Shown: in pieces, positions 38,401-50,635 of the stretch
Position numbering within the stretch: position 1 is the first letter of the stretch
Layout of the letters: each line of letters opens with the position of its first letter
From: Daucus carota subsp. sativus
Taxonomy: Eukaryota; Streptophyta; Magnoliopsida; Apiales; Apiaceae
DNA: 64,000 bases
Direction: 5' to 3'
Assembly: GCF_001625215.2 (NCBI RefSeq)
Contig: NC_030383.2
Location: forward strand, 7,824,779-7,888,778
Notes under the pieces: model-generated
Seen by the model: only the letters and a program-made list of their open reading frames with translations
The model's database searches: none
What the model was told of the DNA's origin: nothing
Position numbers and translations under genes: made by a program

Positions 38401-38579
38401 GCAGCCATGGGAGTAGTAATATTATTGTTTCGAGGTGTAGAAGCTGAAGAGAATGAAGAAGAGACGTTTAAAACAAATCTGCGTGGTATTATTTTAGTAG
38501 GTTTCGAAATATAATTATTTCGTGTAATTAATGATAATAATCTCAAAGCAACGCTATTATTTATGCTCATTGTGTTCAT
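32426..38579 (-). CDS. Prolyl oligopeptidase (S9A serine peptidase)
   Basis: Twelve exons on the minus strand: 38579-38299, 37579-37360, 37116-36916, 36820-36750, 36645-36483, 35965-35378, 34817-34437, 34363-34288, 34207-34144, 33530-33395, 32692-32579 and 32491-32426. They sum to 2361 nt, 786 residues. The N-terminal beta-propeller ([14 protein letters not shown] onward) is followed by the alpha/beta-hydrolase domain. The triad is Ser623 in GGSNGG, Asp near 714 in ADHDDRV, and His756 in [10 protein letters not shown]. The enzyme cuts short peptides after proline. An in-frame second ATG at 38408 ([14 protein letters not shown]) would give 729 residues, the usual cytosolic length. The extra 57 residues are rich in Ser, Asn, Arg and lack acids, like an organelle transit peptide. 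All junctions keep frame. Confidence 0.94.
36189..36446. repeat. 127-bp tandem duplication in a prolyl oligopeptidase intron
   Basis: The unit starting GATTGTATATTTCAACTACG at 36189 repeats at 36316 with only about four differences, including GGGAAAG versus GGGAGAGAAG. It lies in the intron between exons 5 and 6 and does not touch the splice sites, although the second copy ends about 35 bp from exon 5. Confidence 0.9.
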
Positions 38580-40088
38580 GGCTGTCGTGTATTCATCATT
38601 CAAGACGTGTAGTGTATACTTATGCGATGGTGAGCGTTTCAAGACAGCTCTTACGGAGTAAAATAATACGTATGTATATTTTGTTATAAAAAAAATAAAT
38701 TTTATATATTATTTTTTAATTTTTTTTCTGATTAAAATTTAGTATATGTTTTTAGTAAGTACGGGTCGTGTCCATACTTAATAGGGGGAGATAAACATAA
38801 AATTAATTATTATTATTATTAATTAATTTGAATTTGCTGATACAGCAACACTAGATTAAAAATAATTTGTTTAAATTATAAATACCCAATATAACAAATA
38901 CTATCAAAAAACAATAACGTAAATGTTTAACAAATTTTATTTAATATCCTGTAATTCTAGTTTAACGATTTTAATTAAACATTTTTAACGAACCCGTCGG
39001 TCCGAGTTCTTTTATAAATCTTATTCTTACAAAATTTTAATAATCCATACATTCACGGGAAGTGGGGATTTTATGCCAAGTATATATAACATGATTTGAT
39101 AGCATGATATTTTTTTGATCTTGTTCATTTATTTAGAATTTAATTTATATTTATGATATGAAAATAATAATTTGGTGATACTGAATATTTGTTCGACTCG
39201 GTTCGGATCGATTACACCCACCACGTACAGCTGAATCGAAACAGTTTTACGAATGAGTAATGATGTTACATTTTTCAAACTGCCATTTGTTTAGAGCTTA
39301 ATGAGCTTAACGAGGCTGAATGGAAGGTTGTTGAAGCTGAGCTTGTTTGTCTAAACAAATTCAACTTCTGAAAAATTAATGCTGACCGATTCGGAAGAAA
39401 ATCTCTGGCTTAATCATTCACCTGCTGTGTAACATGTGTTAACTGTGTACATTCCGTTGTACTACTATTATGTTTTAAAATAATTATTTTTCTTCTTATT
39501 ATTTTTTGGACATAATTAATTATTTTATTATAAATTTTATTTAGAAATTTATTACATATAATTTATAAAATGATTACGATTAATTATATTATATATTCTC
39601 ATAGTTGAAAACAAAATTTAATAATAAATAAGTAAAGATCATTATTTAAATTATATAAATAAAATTTAAAATTTACTTTGTTTAATTGTTATATATGTGA
39701 TAGTTATGATAGAAACTAAATATATATTTTAATAAATATTATTGACGATAAATATATATTATATTCAGAAAATATCACAAGTCTTTTTTATCAAATGATA
39801 TTATTCATTACTCATTCAGATTATTAGTCATTAAGGAATTTTAATCATTCAGATATTTATATTCAGATTTACCAAATGACCGACATCTGGCCCAGACCCG
39901 TAAATGGACCTTTAACATGATTCAAATGGGCCTCACGAATAGCCTACAACAAAACACCAACCCAACGTCCTGAAAACCGAAAACATAGCAGGCAACCAGG
40001 TTGCTCCAAATACGCAACCCTCTCACTCTCCACTTCTTTCTTGAAATTATACCCAAATTCAATCTATACATACACCTATCAATATATA
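38580..40088. other. Bidirectional promoter spacer
   Basis: Lies between the divergent prolyl oligopeptidase (-) and lysine-rich nuclear protein (+) genes. Two site II-type motifs, GGCCCA (39889-39894) and TGGGCC (39927-39932), lie 160-200 bp before the ATG at 40089, as in many plant housekeeping promoters. The rest is AT-rich with no gene seen. Confidence 0.5.
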
Positions 40089-43000
40089 ATGTCTTCTTCT
40101 GATGCCAAGAAACCCCTGAAGAAAGAAAAAGTTGAAGATGATGATGATGAAGAGCTTCTTGGGACTCTCTTGAAGAAAAAGAAGAAGCCAGCAAGTAATG
40201 CTGCTAGTCCTAAAGGAACTCAACCCAAGAAGCAGCAACAATCTAAGGTTAAAAAAGAAGAAACATCTGATGATGATGATGATTTTAAACAACCCATTGT
40301 AAAGAAGGCCTTGAGTAAGGTCAAGGAAGAGACTTCTGCTAAAAAAAGTTCTGCCAAGATTGATGTCAAGGTTTGTTTTTGAACACACACTCTCTCTCTC
40401 TCCTCCTTCCCTCTCCCTGTCCCTCTCTCTCCCTCCCTCTCTCTCTCTCTCTCCTGTGGGTCTGTTTTCTTTAATTTGAATGTATGTTATAATGTAGAAG
40501 AAGAAAAATGTGAAGGAGGAGAATAAGAGTGTGGGCAAAAGTTCTGAGCAGAATGGGACTAAAAAGGTTAAGAAGGTGTATGATATGCCCGGACAGAAAC
40601 GAGACCCGCCTGAGGAGGTATGTTTTCCTCCATCTTTTTTAGTATAATTATACTGCTTAAGATTTCATTAAGATGAATTTTGGTTGATTTTTCGGCGATG
40701 GCTGTTTTCTGTATTGAGTTTTTCAGAGAGACCCATTGCGGATATTCTATGAAACTTTGTACAAGCAGTTGCCTAACAGTGAAATGGCGGCTTTCTGGTA
40801 AGCAGTTCTGCTCCAAATTTGTTATCATATATGGTATTGAGTATTGACCCTAATTTGATGGTTAGATATAAAGGCCGGATTTTTATCCTTGTTGTCTTGT
40901 GAATATACCTGGACAAGTGACCTAGTTTGGCTCTTATATATGTGTTCATGTATCGTTGAGCTTATATTAAAATTTTTTGGTGACTTATGTCACCCTGATA
41001 AACAAAGCCTAGATCTATTTTTCTTTCTTTCAAAAACACAGTATATTCATGTTGGTGTCTTTGCTATCAATCTTTAGGACAAACTTAAATATATGTTCAA
41101 CATCAGAAGCATTTCTTTGAACTATTCTTTGTTCTTCCATTAAAATTTGATCACAGCATTACCAGCTTTAAGAGAATTAAATCTGAATAATGTACGAGCA
41201 AGTAAGTAGGATAACTTATGAAAGCAATGAGCTGCTTTTAAAGATATTTATAGGGTGGGAAAGGATGGATTGGGTTCAACAGAACTCTCGTCAACTGTGT
41301 TTGTCAATGTTCCAACAGGACTGAAATATTTAATCTTGAAGCTTCCAACATCAAGCAAATTTGGGTTAGATTGACAATCCTTGCAGTGTAATTGATCTTA
41401 ATGAATCAATGAGTGATCTACAGACAAGTCTTAGAATCACGGAATCACTGTGTTTACCTATTTTGGACTATAAGTCTATACCTAATCTGATTTGCTCTCA
41501 TGTGTCATAAATAGAAGTTTAATGTGAACACAGGTAATGTAAGTGCGGAGATAGGAAGAACAAATAGGCATTTTGGATAGTAGGCACGAAGAAAAGCATG
41601 TGAACTCAATAGTTACGGGTGCAACTGCACTCAAGTGAAAGTAATAGAACTGAAGAGATGGCCTTGGTATTGTTTTGGCGGTTCTCCAATCATAAAACAA
41701 TTAGGAACAGTCATTTTAAAAGTTACATGGTGAAATATCTCCACCCCACTGACATTCGTAATATAGTAACCATTGAAACCTCCCCCGTCCCGTCCTAAAT
41801 CTAAGCACATACACACTTGGCACTATCTTCTCTTTCCTCTATTATTTTTTGACGAACTCTTTCCTCTATTTAGTTGTGTGCAAGTAGTATTATATTACTA
41901 CTGGGTAGTTGGCACACACATTCGGTCCATTCGAAGCAGAGAAAATGCCAAACACTCTGTCTCAGGATTGTGTGTAAGCAGATACTTGTATTTTGATATC
42001 CATGTCGTGTTCTTGTTTGACCTTGGTCAGGCACTAGTATCTCAATCATTTATTCATTTTGTTTAAGAAAGTTATGCTCGATGTTTGATGATGGGGATTT
42101 ATATTAATGTCACTTACTACTTCAGTTGTTCCGTCGTTGATTATACTAACTATAAGAATTCTGTCATAATAACTTATAATAATTTCAATTTCAGCTTCTA
42201 CTTTATTACAGTTTTTTTTTTTTTTTTGTGAATGCTTGACTATTATTTTTATTGTTGGATTTCTTTTAATTTAATACAACCCAGTTTTGATATCGCCAGA
42301 GTCTTAGAGCTACTATTAAATAACCCTAGTCCGATTTTGGCCATCATCTCTGGAAAGTTAATTAAATCAACCTACTTATATCCCTAGCGCTGTAGCATAG
42401 TAGATTCCTTTTTTATCCTGGAAAAAGGAGGTTGAGAATTTGATCCTTGGCGGAGGTAGGATGTGTTATCTGTAAGTCCTGCGTACTTGAATTTCTACAA
42501 CTGACCAGAAGAGAAAAAACAAGTAACATATCTACAATCTAATAACCTCTCCAATCTTTAGCCGACAACTTCGGCCAATAACATATATATTAAGAATTCC
42601 AGCCGCCCAATCTGTCAGCGTGGGACAGAGAGGGGGGGGGGGGGGGGGGGGGTGTTCCTGTACTATTCATCCCGCTGCCATCACAACAAATTAGTGGCTG
42701 ACAGTTTTTCTGAAAGATGGGATATCTAATCCCCTTCCTCCGAGTAAAGAGTAAAAATTATCATAGTGATGCGATTAATGTCGTGCAGGAGGATTCCGAT
42801 GAGATGTAGGATCTTTGTGGAAATTTAAATAAACCAACGTACAGTTTAAGAAAATTTCTTCATCTCATGCTGGAGGATTCCTATGAGACCTTAAGATCTT
42901 TGTGGAAATGTAAATAAACCAATGATACAGTTTAAGAAACTTTCTTCAAGTTTCTCTTCATTACCTCTACCCCTCATTTGAACACTCAAGTTTCCCTCCT

Positions 43001-44206
43001 TTGTTGACTACTATTATTTCTTGCCCTTCTGTTTTCCAATAGCCACCATCATTTCAGACGTCTAACTGAACTTAAGTTTAGACTTCAGGGTTTCAGGAAA
43101 AATTCTACACTTACACAGATATGATAGGAATAATCATATAAATCAAGTTTGAACTTTTCTCTGTGGAAACTACTCTTTATTCTCAAGAGTCCCCTTTCCA
43201 AAAAAAAAAAAGAGTAATAAACTCCCACCAGCTGAGAGTAATTAACAGAAAACATATCCAGTATACTGTATATCCATGTTGTGGCCTAAGAATGAAGCTG
43301 ATGGAAACTTGTATGCCATTGTTGATGCTAGTGCTTATGATCTGTCCTTGGATCAACAGTAGTCGCTTCGGTCCAGTCTATACTCGAATAATAGTTAGGG
43401 GATGTCACGGGAGGACGACGGGGGCTTTCACCTTTTTCCTCTTTCTATCCCCCTGATGTGAGTGTGGGCATTTTAATTTGATTTTACAATGGATTATATT
43501 TAACATTTTTGAACCTTTTTCCTATTTCTATTCCCCTCATGTGAGTGGGGTCATTTTTAAAATTTGATTTCACAATGAATTGGAATTCAACATTTTTGAT
43601 GTTTGAAACGACAACGCTTGGGAAGTCAGGTAAGAACTCTCCTCAGTCTGAAGTCTCAACCCCCCTTTCTACCTGACCCTTCTTTCATATTTACCTGGAA
43701 ATCAAATTAACTCTCTCAACCTTTCGTCATTTTTAAATGGCTGAGGTGTCTTAACTTGGTAAATCTGAGATTGCAATTGACAATAAAAGACCATTATATT
43801 ATCAACACGTGTCTGTGAGTTGATAATATAACGGTCATCAATCTCCAATATAAGATTACTGTGATTTGACCTTTTTTGCTGTTTAAATGTATACAGGATG
43901 ATGGAGTATGGTCTGCTGCCCAAGGAAGTGGCGAAGAAAGTTTATGAGAAGAAACTGAACCGAACTCAGCAACAGAAACTAGGTTCACCTATGAAAAAAG
44001 TCATCACTGTAAAGAAACGTGATGGATCTGTTACTATTATTAAGAAGAAAGTAATATCATCCTCCACTCCGAAGAAGCAGACACCAGAGGCAAAAGGTTC
44101 TTCAAAACCGTCCAAGAAGCGAAAGATTGATGAAGATTCTGACACTGGATCAGATGATGACTTTGTATTGTCACACAAGAAGTCAAAGAAACCAAAGAAA
44201 TGCTGA
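40089..44206 (+). CDS. Lysine-rich nuclear protein, conserved plant family
   Basis: Four exons, 40089-40370, 40498-40617, 40727-40797 and 43897-44206, give 260 residues. The first ~95 residues are alternating Lys-rich and Asp/Glu-rich (KKEKVEDDDDEELL, EETSDDDDDF), as in chromatin or nucleolar proteins. A conserved-looking core spans about 125-175: YDMPGQKRDPPEERDPLRIF, then FYETLYKQLPNSEMAAFW and MMEYGLLPKEVAKKVYEKK. The C-terminus is basic with nuclear-localisation-like SKPSKKRKIDEDSDTGSDDD and ends SKKPKKC. I recognise the type but cannot name the gene or its function with confidence. The 3.1-kb third intron holds MITE-like and SINE-like scraps and a long G run. Start: first ATG after the promoter. 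Confidence 0.85.
40389..40454. repeat. CT-rich microsatellite in intron 1
   Basis: Runs of CTCTCT interrupted by CCTCC and CCTGTCC in the short first intron of the lysine-rich nuclear protein gene. Confidence 0.8.
42632..42652 (+). repeat. Poly(G) tract of 21 G
   Basis: An uninterrupted G run on the sense strand of intron 3 of the lysine-rich nuclear protein gene. Such tracts can form G-quadruplex DNA/RNA or reflect assembly slippage. Confidence 0.85.
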
Positions 44207-46003
44207 TTTAAATATCCAACAATCTAGTTCCTTCACTCCTTGCCCTGCAACCTGTGTGCTTTCTCATACTAAGATATTTAACAGTTGTATCTGCATTGAA
44301 AGACATTGTTGTTAGTAAGCTGTGTCTCGAACTCTTTAAAATTGAAGTGCTACAAGAAGGTATTTGCTGCCTGATTTAACTTCTCTTTCTTTGTTTTCTT
44401 AGGTATAATCCGGTGATAACATCCTAATGTACTAAAGCCGTAGTGAGCATAATTAAATATCATAAACCGGAGATTTGCATATACAATTTCATATGTGATT
44501 TTGCCATTATTGCATTGTAAGTAGGTTTAGCAATTTTATACATAAAAATTTAAACCTAAGATCCAGATTTACAAAAATGGTATTATATGCACACAATGAT
44601 CTATCTAAATATCAATTTGTATAATTATTGTGTCGGCATGTAATGTCTCTGGTACAAATTCTAAAATTATTACAAAATATAGGGATAACGAATTTTATAA
44701 TTAGCGATGTCATGACGCGATCAATTCTTGTTTGTTACGGCAGTCTTATAGCAAATATAATGGCAAGAATTTGGGGCTCGAACAAATTCTAGGCAGAAAA
44801 AAAGTTTGCTATCATGACGATATTGATGGTTCGCGCTACTGTATGCTGGAATCATGAAATATATACTCATCAACTGGACGTTAAAGACAAATTAGAGTGC
44901 ACAATCAATTAATTTGATACGACAGGCTTATATAATAGCAAGAATTTGGGGCTCAAACAAATTCTAGGTTGGAAAAAAATTGCCATCATGACGATTGATG
45001 GTTCCCACTATATTCTGAAACACATCTTCAATATCACAAGTCGCAATTCTCTCTCCTCGATTTCTAATATACTCATCAACTGGACGTTAAAGACAAATTA
45101 GAGTGCACGATCAATTATTATTTGATACGACACTCTTATATAATAGTAAAAATTTGGGGATCAAATAAATTCTAGGTTGGAAAAAAAATGCCATCATGAC
45201 GATTGATGGTTCCTTGCTATATTCTGAAACACATCTTCAATATCACAAGTAACAACTCTCTCTACTCGATTTCTCTCTTTCTCTCTATCTCTTTCTCAAA
45301 TTATAGTTGATTAACTGTTTTCATCTTTCAAATTCCTCACATTCTCTCTCTTAATTGCGATGAAATAAACGATGTTCATATTACATAAAATCAGATTTAA
45401 TCAAACAGTGTTATGTTGAGTTCGAATAGATCAGATTCTGGTTATGATGTGTAAAAAATATTTAATTTATTTTGCCAAACAAGCCCTATATATAACATAG
45501 TTTACAATTAAAAAATAATATTATTTAAGACACTCATACTAATAATCATATAATAATTACTCCATTACATTTTTAAATAATAATTAATATTATAATTTTT
45601 TCAATGCATGTCTTAAATATTAAATATGATTTTCCCTTTGGAAATAAATTTGTTTTTAGTTATTTATGGGAAAAAACAAACCCAATGCAAACGTAATGCC
45701 GAATGTTATAATGTGAAGCGAGCGAGAGTGCAGAGCATCGCACACGTTCACCAATCACCACAAGAAGACTTCTCTATAAACCCTAAGACCAACTCGCCTC
45801 CGTCTCTTACCTATCTATTGAACACGTGGCACAAGCCACTGCATACCCTCTTCAGTTCCCTTATAAACCAAAGACATCCTTTTTTTTACCCCCTCTCCCA
45901 GTCTCTCTATCCTCTCCCTCATCTCTCTCTCCCATCTCTTTCTCTCCCATCTCTCTTTCTCATGTGCAAATAAGTTAATTTGCAGAGAGACAGAAAGAAA
46001 AGT
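44207..46003. other. Spacer and promoter upstream of the coiled-coil protein gene
   Basis: Contains a three-copy repeat (44718-45270, listed separately). Nearer the next gene lie TATAAA (45775-45780) followed at once by CCCTAAG, and a CT-rich leader (about 45880-45960). No other gene was recognised. Confidence 0.5.
44718..45270 (+). repeat. Three-copy tandem repeat (~200 bp)
   Basis: Blocks at about 44718, 44925 and 45117 share AAGAATTTGGGG, ACAAATTCTAGG, CATCATGACGATTGATGGTT and ATACTCATCAACTGGACGTT. Copies 2 and 3 also share TGAAACACATCTTCAATATC. Divergence is around 10%. Confidence 0.8.
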
Positions 46004-47251
46004 ATGGCGAAGAATTGTGAGCGTTACGAGAGATACAATTTCAATGAAACTGAAGATGATTACACCGTATGTAACATCTTACTTGGTCTCCAATCTTTAA
46101 TCCACAAATCAGATCCCTCTCCCTCCATCTCTCCCTCTCGAATCTCTTGGGCTACCAAGAGAAAGAGATCTGCTATGAATTCTGCACCTGCTAGCCCTGT
46201 CCCTCAGCCCCAGCCCATCACTCACTTGGTCCAAAATCATCAAGAGACTCACCACCAGAAGAACAACGAAGGCAGCCCTTCTTCTCCACTCGGTTACTCG
46301 CCTAATCGAGCTCACAATGATGTTCAGTCAAAGCATCAGTCCACAAGAAAGTCCAAGAAAAAGGTACAAATTTTTGTCCTTAATTTACATATGTAATATG
46401 TTCTGTATCTTTTTATCCGAAATTTTAGTTGCTCATCTTTTTCTTGAATGTGGGCATCTGGGTTTTTTTTTCCAATTAATTAAGTCATGTCCCCTTGTTT
46501 TAGTCTACAAGGTCTCCCCTGTCCGAAATATTTATTTTCTCCGAAAAATTGAATAAATTTGGTGAACAATTTTCATGGCAATTTTGCAGAAACTCAAGGA
46601 CTGGGAGGAGCATGTTGAGAAATTAAAGCAGACCAAAGAACAGCTAATTTTGGTATGTTTATTCCCTTTTTTACTATACTATTATTTTGGAATAATAATA
46701 TTCATTTTGCATATTTTATTCTGCATCCTAATTTGTAGCGGTAATTTTTTATTTTTTTTATCTGTTTTTGATGAAACAGACTCTAGATAATGTAAAGAAC
46801 TATCAACGGACAGTCTTAGAGTTCAATCTAAAGTTAAAAGCTAAAAGAGATGAGGTATGTCACTCCCTGATTAAATTTAATTTAATGAATTACTATCCTT
46901 TTTTACACCTAAAATTACCATGTATGAATAATTCTTATTCCATTTACTTTTTCTGTATAGTTAAATGGTCACATTCCAAAACAGAGCAATGTGAACCTTA
47001 ATGTTCAGAATCACCAGCTGCACCATCAGTTTCCAATTTTTGCTCAGCAGCAGCAATATACGGTTCAGCCTGGTATGACGCTGTATTACCCGCCGCCATT
47101 TTTTGCGTCGAATAGCGGAGGTGGAATGAGAATTATGGATGGGTATAGCCGGCTGGATGACAAGGCTCTCCGGGCTGCTGATGCGAGAAAGAGGAGGAGA
47201 CTTCAACTCAATGAGAAGAAGAATTCCATTGGGATTAGAAAGTTGAATTAA
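46004..47251 (+). CDS. Unrecognised plant protein with central coiled coil
   Basis: Four exons, 46004-46363, 46590-46652, 46780-46854 and 46961-47251, give 262 residues with all phases zero and GT-AG introns. Residues 1-120 begin MAKNCERYERYNFNETEDDY, then a Leu-rich short stretch (CNILLGLQSLIHK), a Ser/Pro-rich linker with KRKR, and a basic end (STRKSKKK). Residues 121-166 (KLKDWEEHVEKLKQTKEQ... and NVKNYQRTVLEFNLKLKAK) form a predicted coiled coil. The C-terminal part is Gln/His/Pro-rich and ends with the basic segment AADARKRRRLQLNEKK. Basic clusters suggest nuclear location. I do not recognise the family; the exon structure and coherent coding bias make it a real gene. Upstream: TATAAA at 45775 and a CT-rich leader. 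Confidence 0.82.
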
Positions 47252-47649
47252 GTGATAATTCTTTTTCTGGAAAAGGGCTGTTTGGGAATTATAATTCAAG
47301 AATATTTCGTTTAGTTACCATTCTTTTTTCTGGGATATGATGGTGGGTTTAAAACTCGACTGTTTTATACTTTATGCCATACATTCAAGGGTAGACAATG
47401 ATTTAGAAGAAATGAAATGCTTTTCGAGATGTTTTTAAGAGATATCAATTGAAATGCTGGTCGATTTTTAAGTTTTTATTTTATGCATCCGATGAATAAG
47501 TATTGAATATAATAAAAATAATAGAAAGAAGATTCATTTCATTTCTCTGGAAAAGAAAAATATGTTTTTTACTTTCAAAGCGATAAATGAGTATCGTTGA
47601 CATTTGATTTTAGTTGTCAGTTTATTATGCAGAGAAGGCAAAAGAATTA

Positions 47650-47948
47650 CTCCCTCCGTCCCATCAGGTTCTTTACAGTTTTTTTTATGTCCCATCCAAT
47701 TTTTTACATTCCAAAACTTACCAAAAATAGTCAATGGATCCCACCACTTCCCAACTTTTCCTCCCTTTTCACACTACTTTTACTCTCTTTTCACACTACT
47801 TTTACTCCACTATCTCTCTTTTATTCATTAAAAATTGATGGGTCCCACCACTTCATCCACTTTTCTTCCTCTTTTCCACTACTTTATACATACTTTCTTA
47901 ACCTCCGTGCCCAAACCAAACGTAAAGAATTGGCTGGGACGGAGGGAG
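47650..47948. mobile_element. Stowaway-like MITE
   Basis: TIRs CTCCCTCCGTCCCA ... TGGGACGGAGGGAG with TA on both sides (47648-47649, 47949-47950). 299 bp, about 400 bp after the coiled-coil protein gene. Confidence 0.92.
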
Positions 47949-47950
47949 TA

Positions 47951-50406
47951 CATAATACGAAAGTGCATATTCTAGAAAGTAGGGAATATGCATTTGTATA
48001 TCTGTTTAGTTATTTCTCTGCTACAGCCAAAGGCAAAGCTTAACTTTATGCCTCAAAGAAGAATGCCATTAGTGACTGATTCTTTTTTTTTTTTTTTGAC
48101 AGAATTAGTGGCTGATTTTTATTTTGTTAAACTGCAACATTTTTACTTGTTTGTGGATTGAAGCTTTTGTTTTTGGATTGAAGCTTTTACATGAGTCTCG
48201 ACGCTCAAATATAAGTTCCTTGCAGGCAGGTCTGTTCAAGCCTTGGACTTCAGCTTCTTTAGCAATCATGTCCTAGTATTTCAGACTTCTCTGGGAAATT
48301 ATTCTAATGTTGAGTAGGGAAAAAAACAGTTGGAAACGTTCTTGCGGGTTGAAAAAAAACTAGAGGTTATTTGCCAGAGCTTCCATGAAACTGTTAGAAT
48401 TGGGTTTTCTAATGGAGCAAAATACTAGAATGCTTAAAGTTTATGACACGACGAAGCTCCATGTCTGCTGTAAATTTAATTAGTATGGAGCACAACATCA
48501 ATCCAGAAACTGAAGATCACAGTGAGAGGCTGAAATGTGGTCTTTCTGCAAAAAACCTGCCAAGAAGCAAGGTCATCTTGCCATCTTGGCGTCTAGTGTC
48601 AGTGGGATTCTGGAACTACTATCAATAATCAGACTGGACAGACTCGATTATCTTTTAGCGGACTTCTGAAAACAGGGGCTAATTAAACAATGAAGCGCCT
48701 TACTAATTTCAATTGATTAGACTGCAACTCTAATCTGGAAAGAACAAATTTGATTTGTCAAAGTAGAACTAAGAACATCAAGCTTCCGTTCTGCTTACAA
48801 GGTGCACTTGTAAGATTGCTGACATCAATAATTTTTTATTACCAACAACTCTTCCGAAGTGGAAATATATTCAGCCATGCACCTATAAATTAATTTTCTT
48901 CAGGATAACACTGGTTTAAAATTTCAACTTATAATTAATATTGACCGCGACAGCTTTGTCACAAACGCTATATTTAATTAAACAGGCTCTCTTACATTTT
49001 TCTATGCTAGTCTAATATCCTCTATATTCCTAAAACTAATGCGGCATCCTTAGCAATTGGCTGAGAAAGAGAAAACAGACAACAAAGATGAAATTGCAAG
49101 TTTTTGCTCTCTGTGTTCTCCTGTAAAAAAGTCTAAAATTCTTCCTGAAACTTATTATAAGGGGAGAATTGTGACCTGTAGCTGCATCTTCTGACACTTG
49201 TTACCGAGTAGATCGACCCAAAGACAAGTTTGCAGAGGCACAACAAATTTGAGCTCTTCCAGGCAATACTACTATAAGTATCCGCAGAATATTTATTCAA
49301 ATGTAAATCAATTTATAAATCGGTATTGTTCTTCTAGACTAACAATGAAGGGGAAACCATGAAAAGCTTGTATACCGTTATTAGTTATGAGTTACCTTCT
49401 CTACACACGAACTCATGAATATCTCAAGTCTTTGGAGCTCACAATGTGATCTAAGCATTCTAGAAAACAATTTCATGTCTGGATAAATTTGTTGATAGCC
49501 CGCTTAGGAACTGCTACATGAATATATAAATCATGTTAGTTTGATAAATTCGTATTTCGTTTATCAAGGAAGTAGTAGCAAAAGCAGACAAGTGAAAGCA
49601 TAATTCTGGATTGTTAACAATGTCAATCCCTTATTCCAGTCAGCCATTCAACTAGCTTATTGCTCTAGGTCATGTCAATTAGTAGTTGTGAAAACCATGT
49701 TACTGCCAATCTGCCATTACCCTGGATTACCTTAAATCAACCTTGGCAAAGAAATTGTACAAAAAGGTTCGGTTGCAAACTTTATGCACCGCCAGATATA
49801 ACATATTTGGGAAGTAAAATCGAATTTTGACTGATTTTTTACAAAATTATTTTTGAATGCGAGTACTCAAAACTCAGACCGGACAAGAGGTTAAAAACGA
49901 ATACTAGATACTGAGCCCAGTTAACCGATTTTTAGAACGCTGGTCAATACTGATGGGTCCAGTGAATTCAAAAATCGAGTCAAATTGGCCCAAATTTTGT
50001 CAAAAATATTTAGCTCACTTAAAACTCACAGCTTCCAAGGTTGAATCCATATTCTTCATATAATTCAGATATTAAATTTTTTTTTGTTTTTCTAATAATA
50101 ATTATTTTAAAAATATTATATTTCTTGTTTCCGTTGAGAAAAGCATGCATCTATTTGAGATCCTACATAAAACTTTATAAAAAATCTGAATTTATTGAGA
50201 TTTTCTTCTGAATATTCTTAAAATTTATCCAGGTTCTAAACCGAAGACGACGGGACTTGTTTTTTCTTTTTTAAAGTGGGCTGAATTTAAGAATTTATAT
50301 TCCGCACTCGAAATGATCCGTTTAAGTCAGCGGGCTACATCAAATCATAAGCGGGCCTGTTCGAATCTGTTCACAACAATTTTGACGAGTTGGCGGACTG
50401 TACATA
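47951..50406. other. Gene-free spacer
   Basis: 2.4 kb with no supportable gene or bounded element. A short open frame at 48443-48628 has no family features. Confidence 0.45.
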
Positions 50407-50550
50407 AGCCCAAATAAATCACACAAGAAGTCTTACATATGGGCCCTGGCTTGGATCGCTAATCAAAATATTCAAAGCCTCTTCTCAAGGCCCAAAAATC
50501 GTTCATAACAACATAAGAAAACCCTAACATATTATTCCTTCCCTATAAAA
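50407..50550 (+). promoter_or_regulatory. Site II / telo-box promoter of a snoRNA host gene
   Basis: Three site II-type motifs lie at 50407-50412 (AGCCCA), 50440-50445 (TGGGCC) and 50489-50494 (GGCCCA). A telo-box AAACCCTAA is at 50519-50527 and a TATA box TATAAAA at 50544-50550. This combination is known from plant ribosomal-protein and snoRNA genes transcribed by Pol II. Confidence 0.75.
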
Positions 50551-50635
50551 CATCTCTGCCAGTCCCCACAATCACCTCAATCGCCGCCGCCGACAGGTAC
50601 AAGGTTGTTCTTGTTGTTAATTGTTCTTGTAAAAC

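Noticed and set aside
41776-41810. MITE-like CTCCCCCGTCCCGTCCTAAAT in an intron
   Set aside because: Only one terminus is visible, so no bounded element can be reported.
42370-42500. SINE-like segment with GAATTTGATCCTTGG resembling a B box
   Set aside because: No clear A box, tail or target duplication; too weak to call.
48443-48628. 61-codon frame with mixed composition
   Set aside because: No family features, no promoter or splice context; probably chance.
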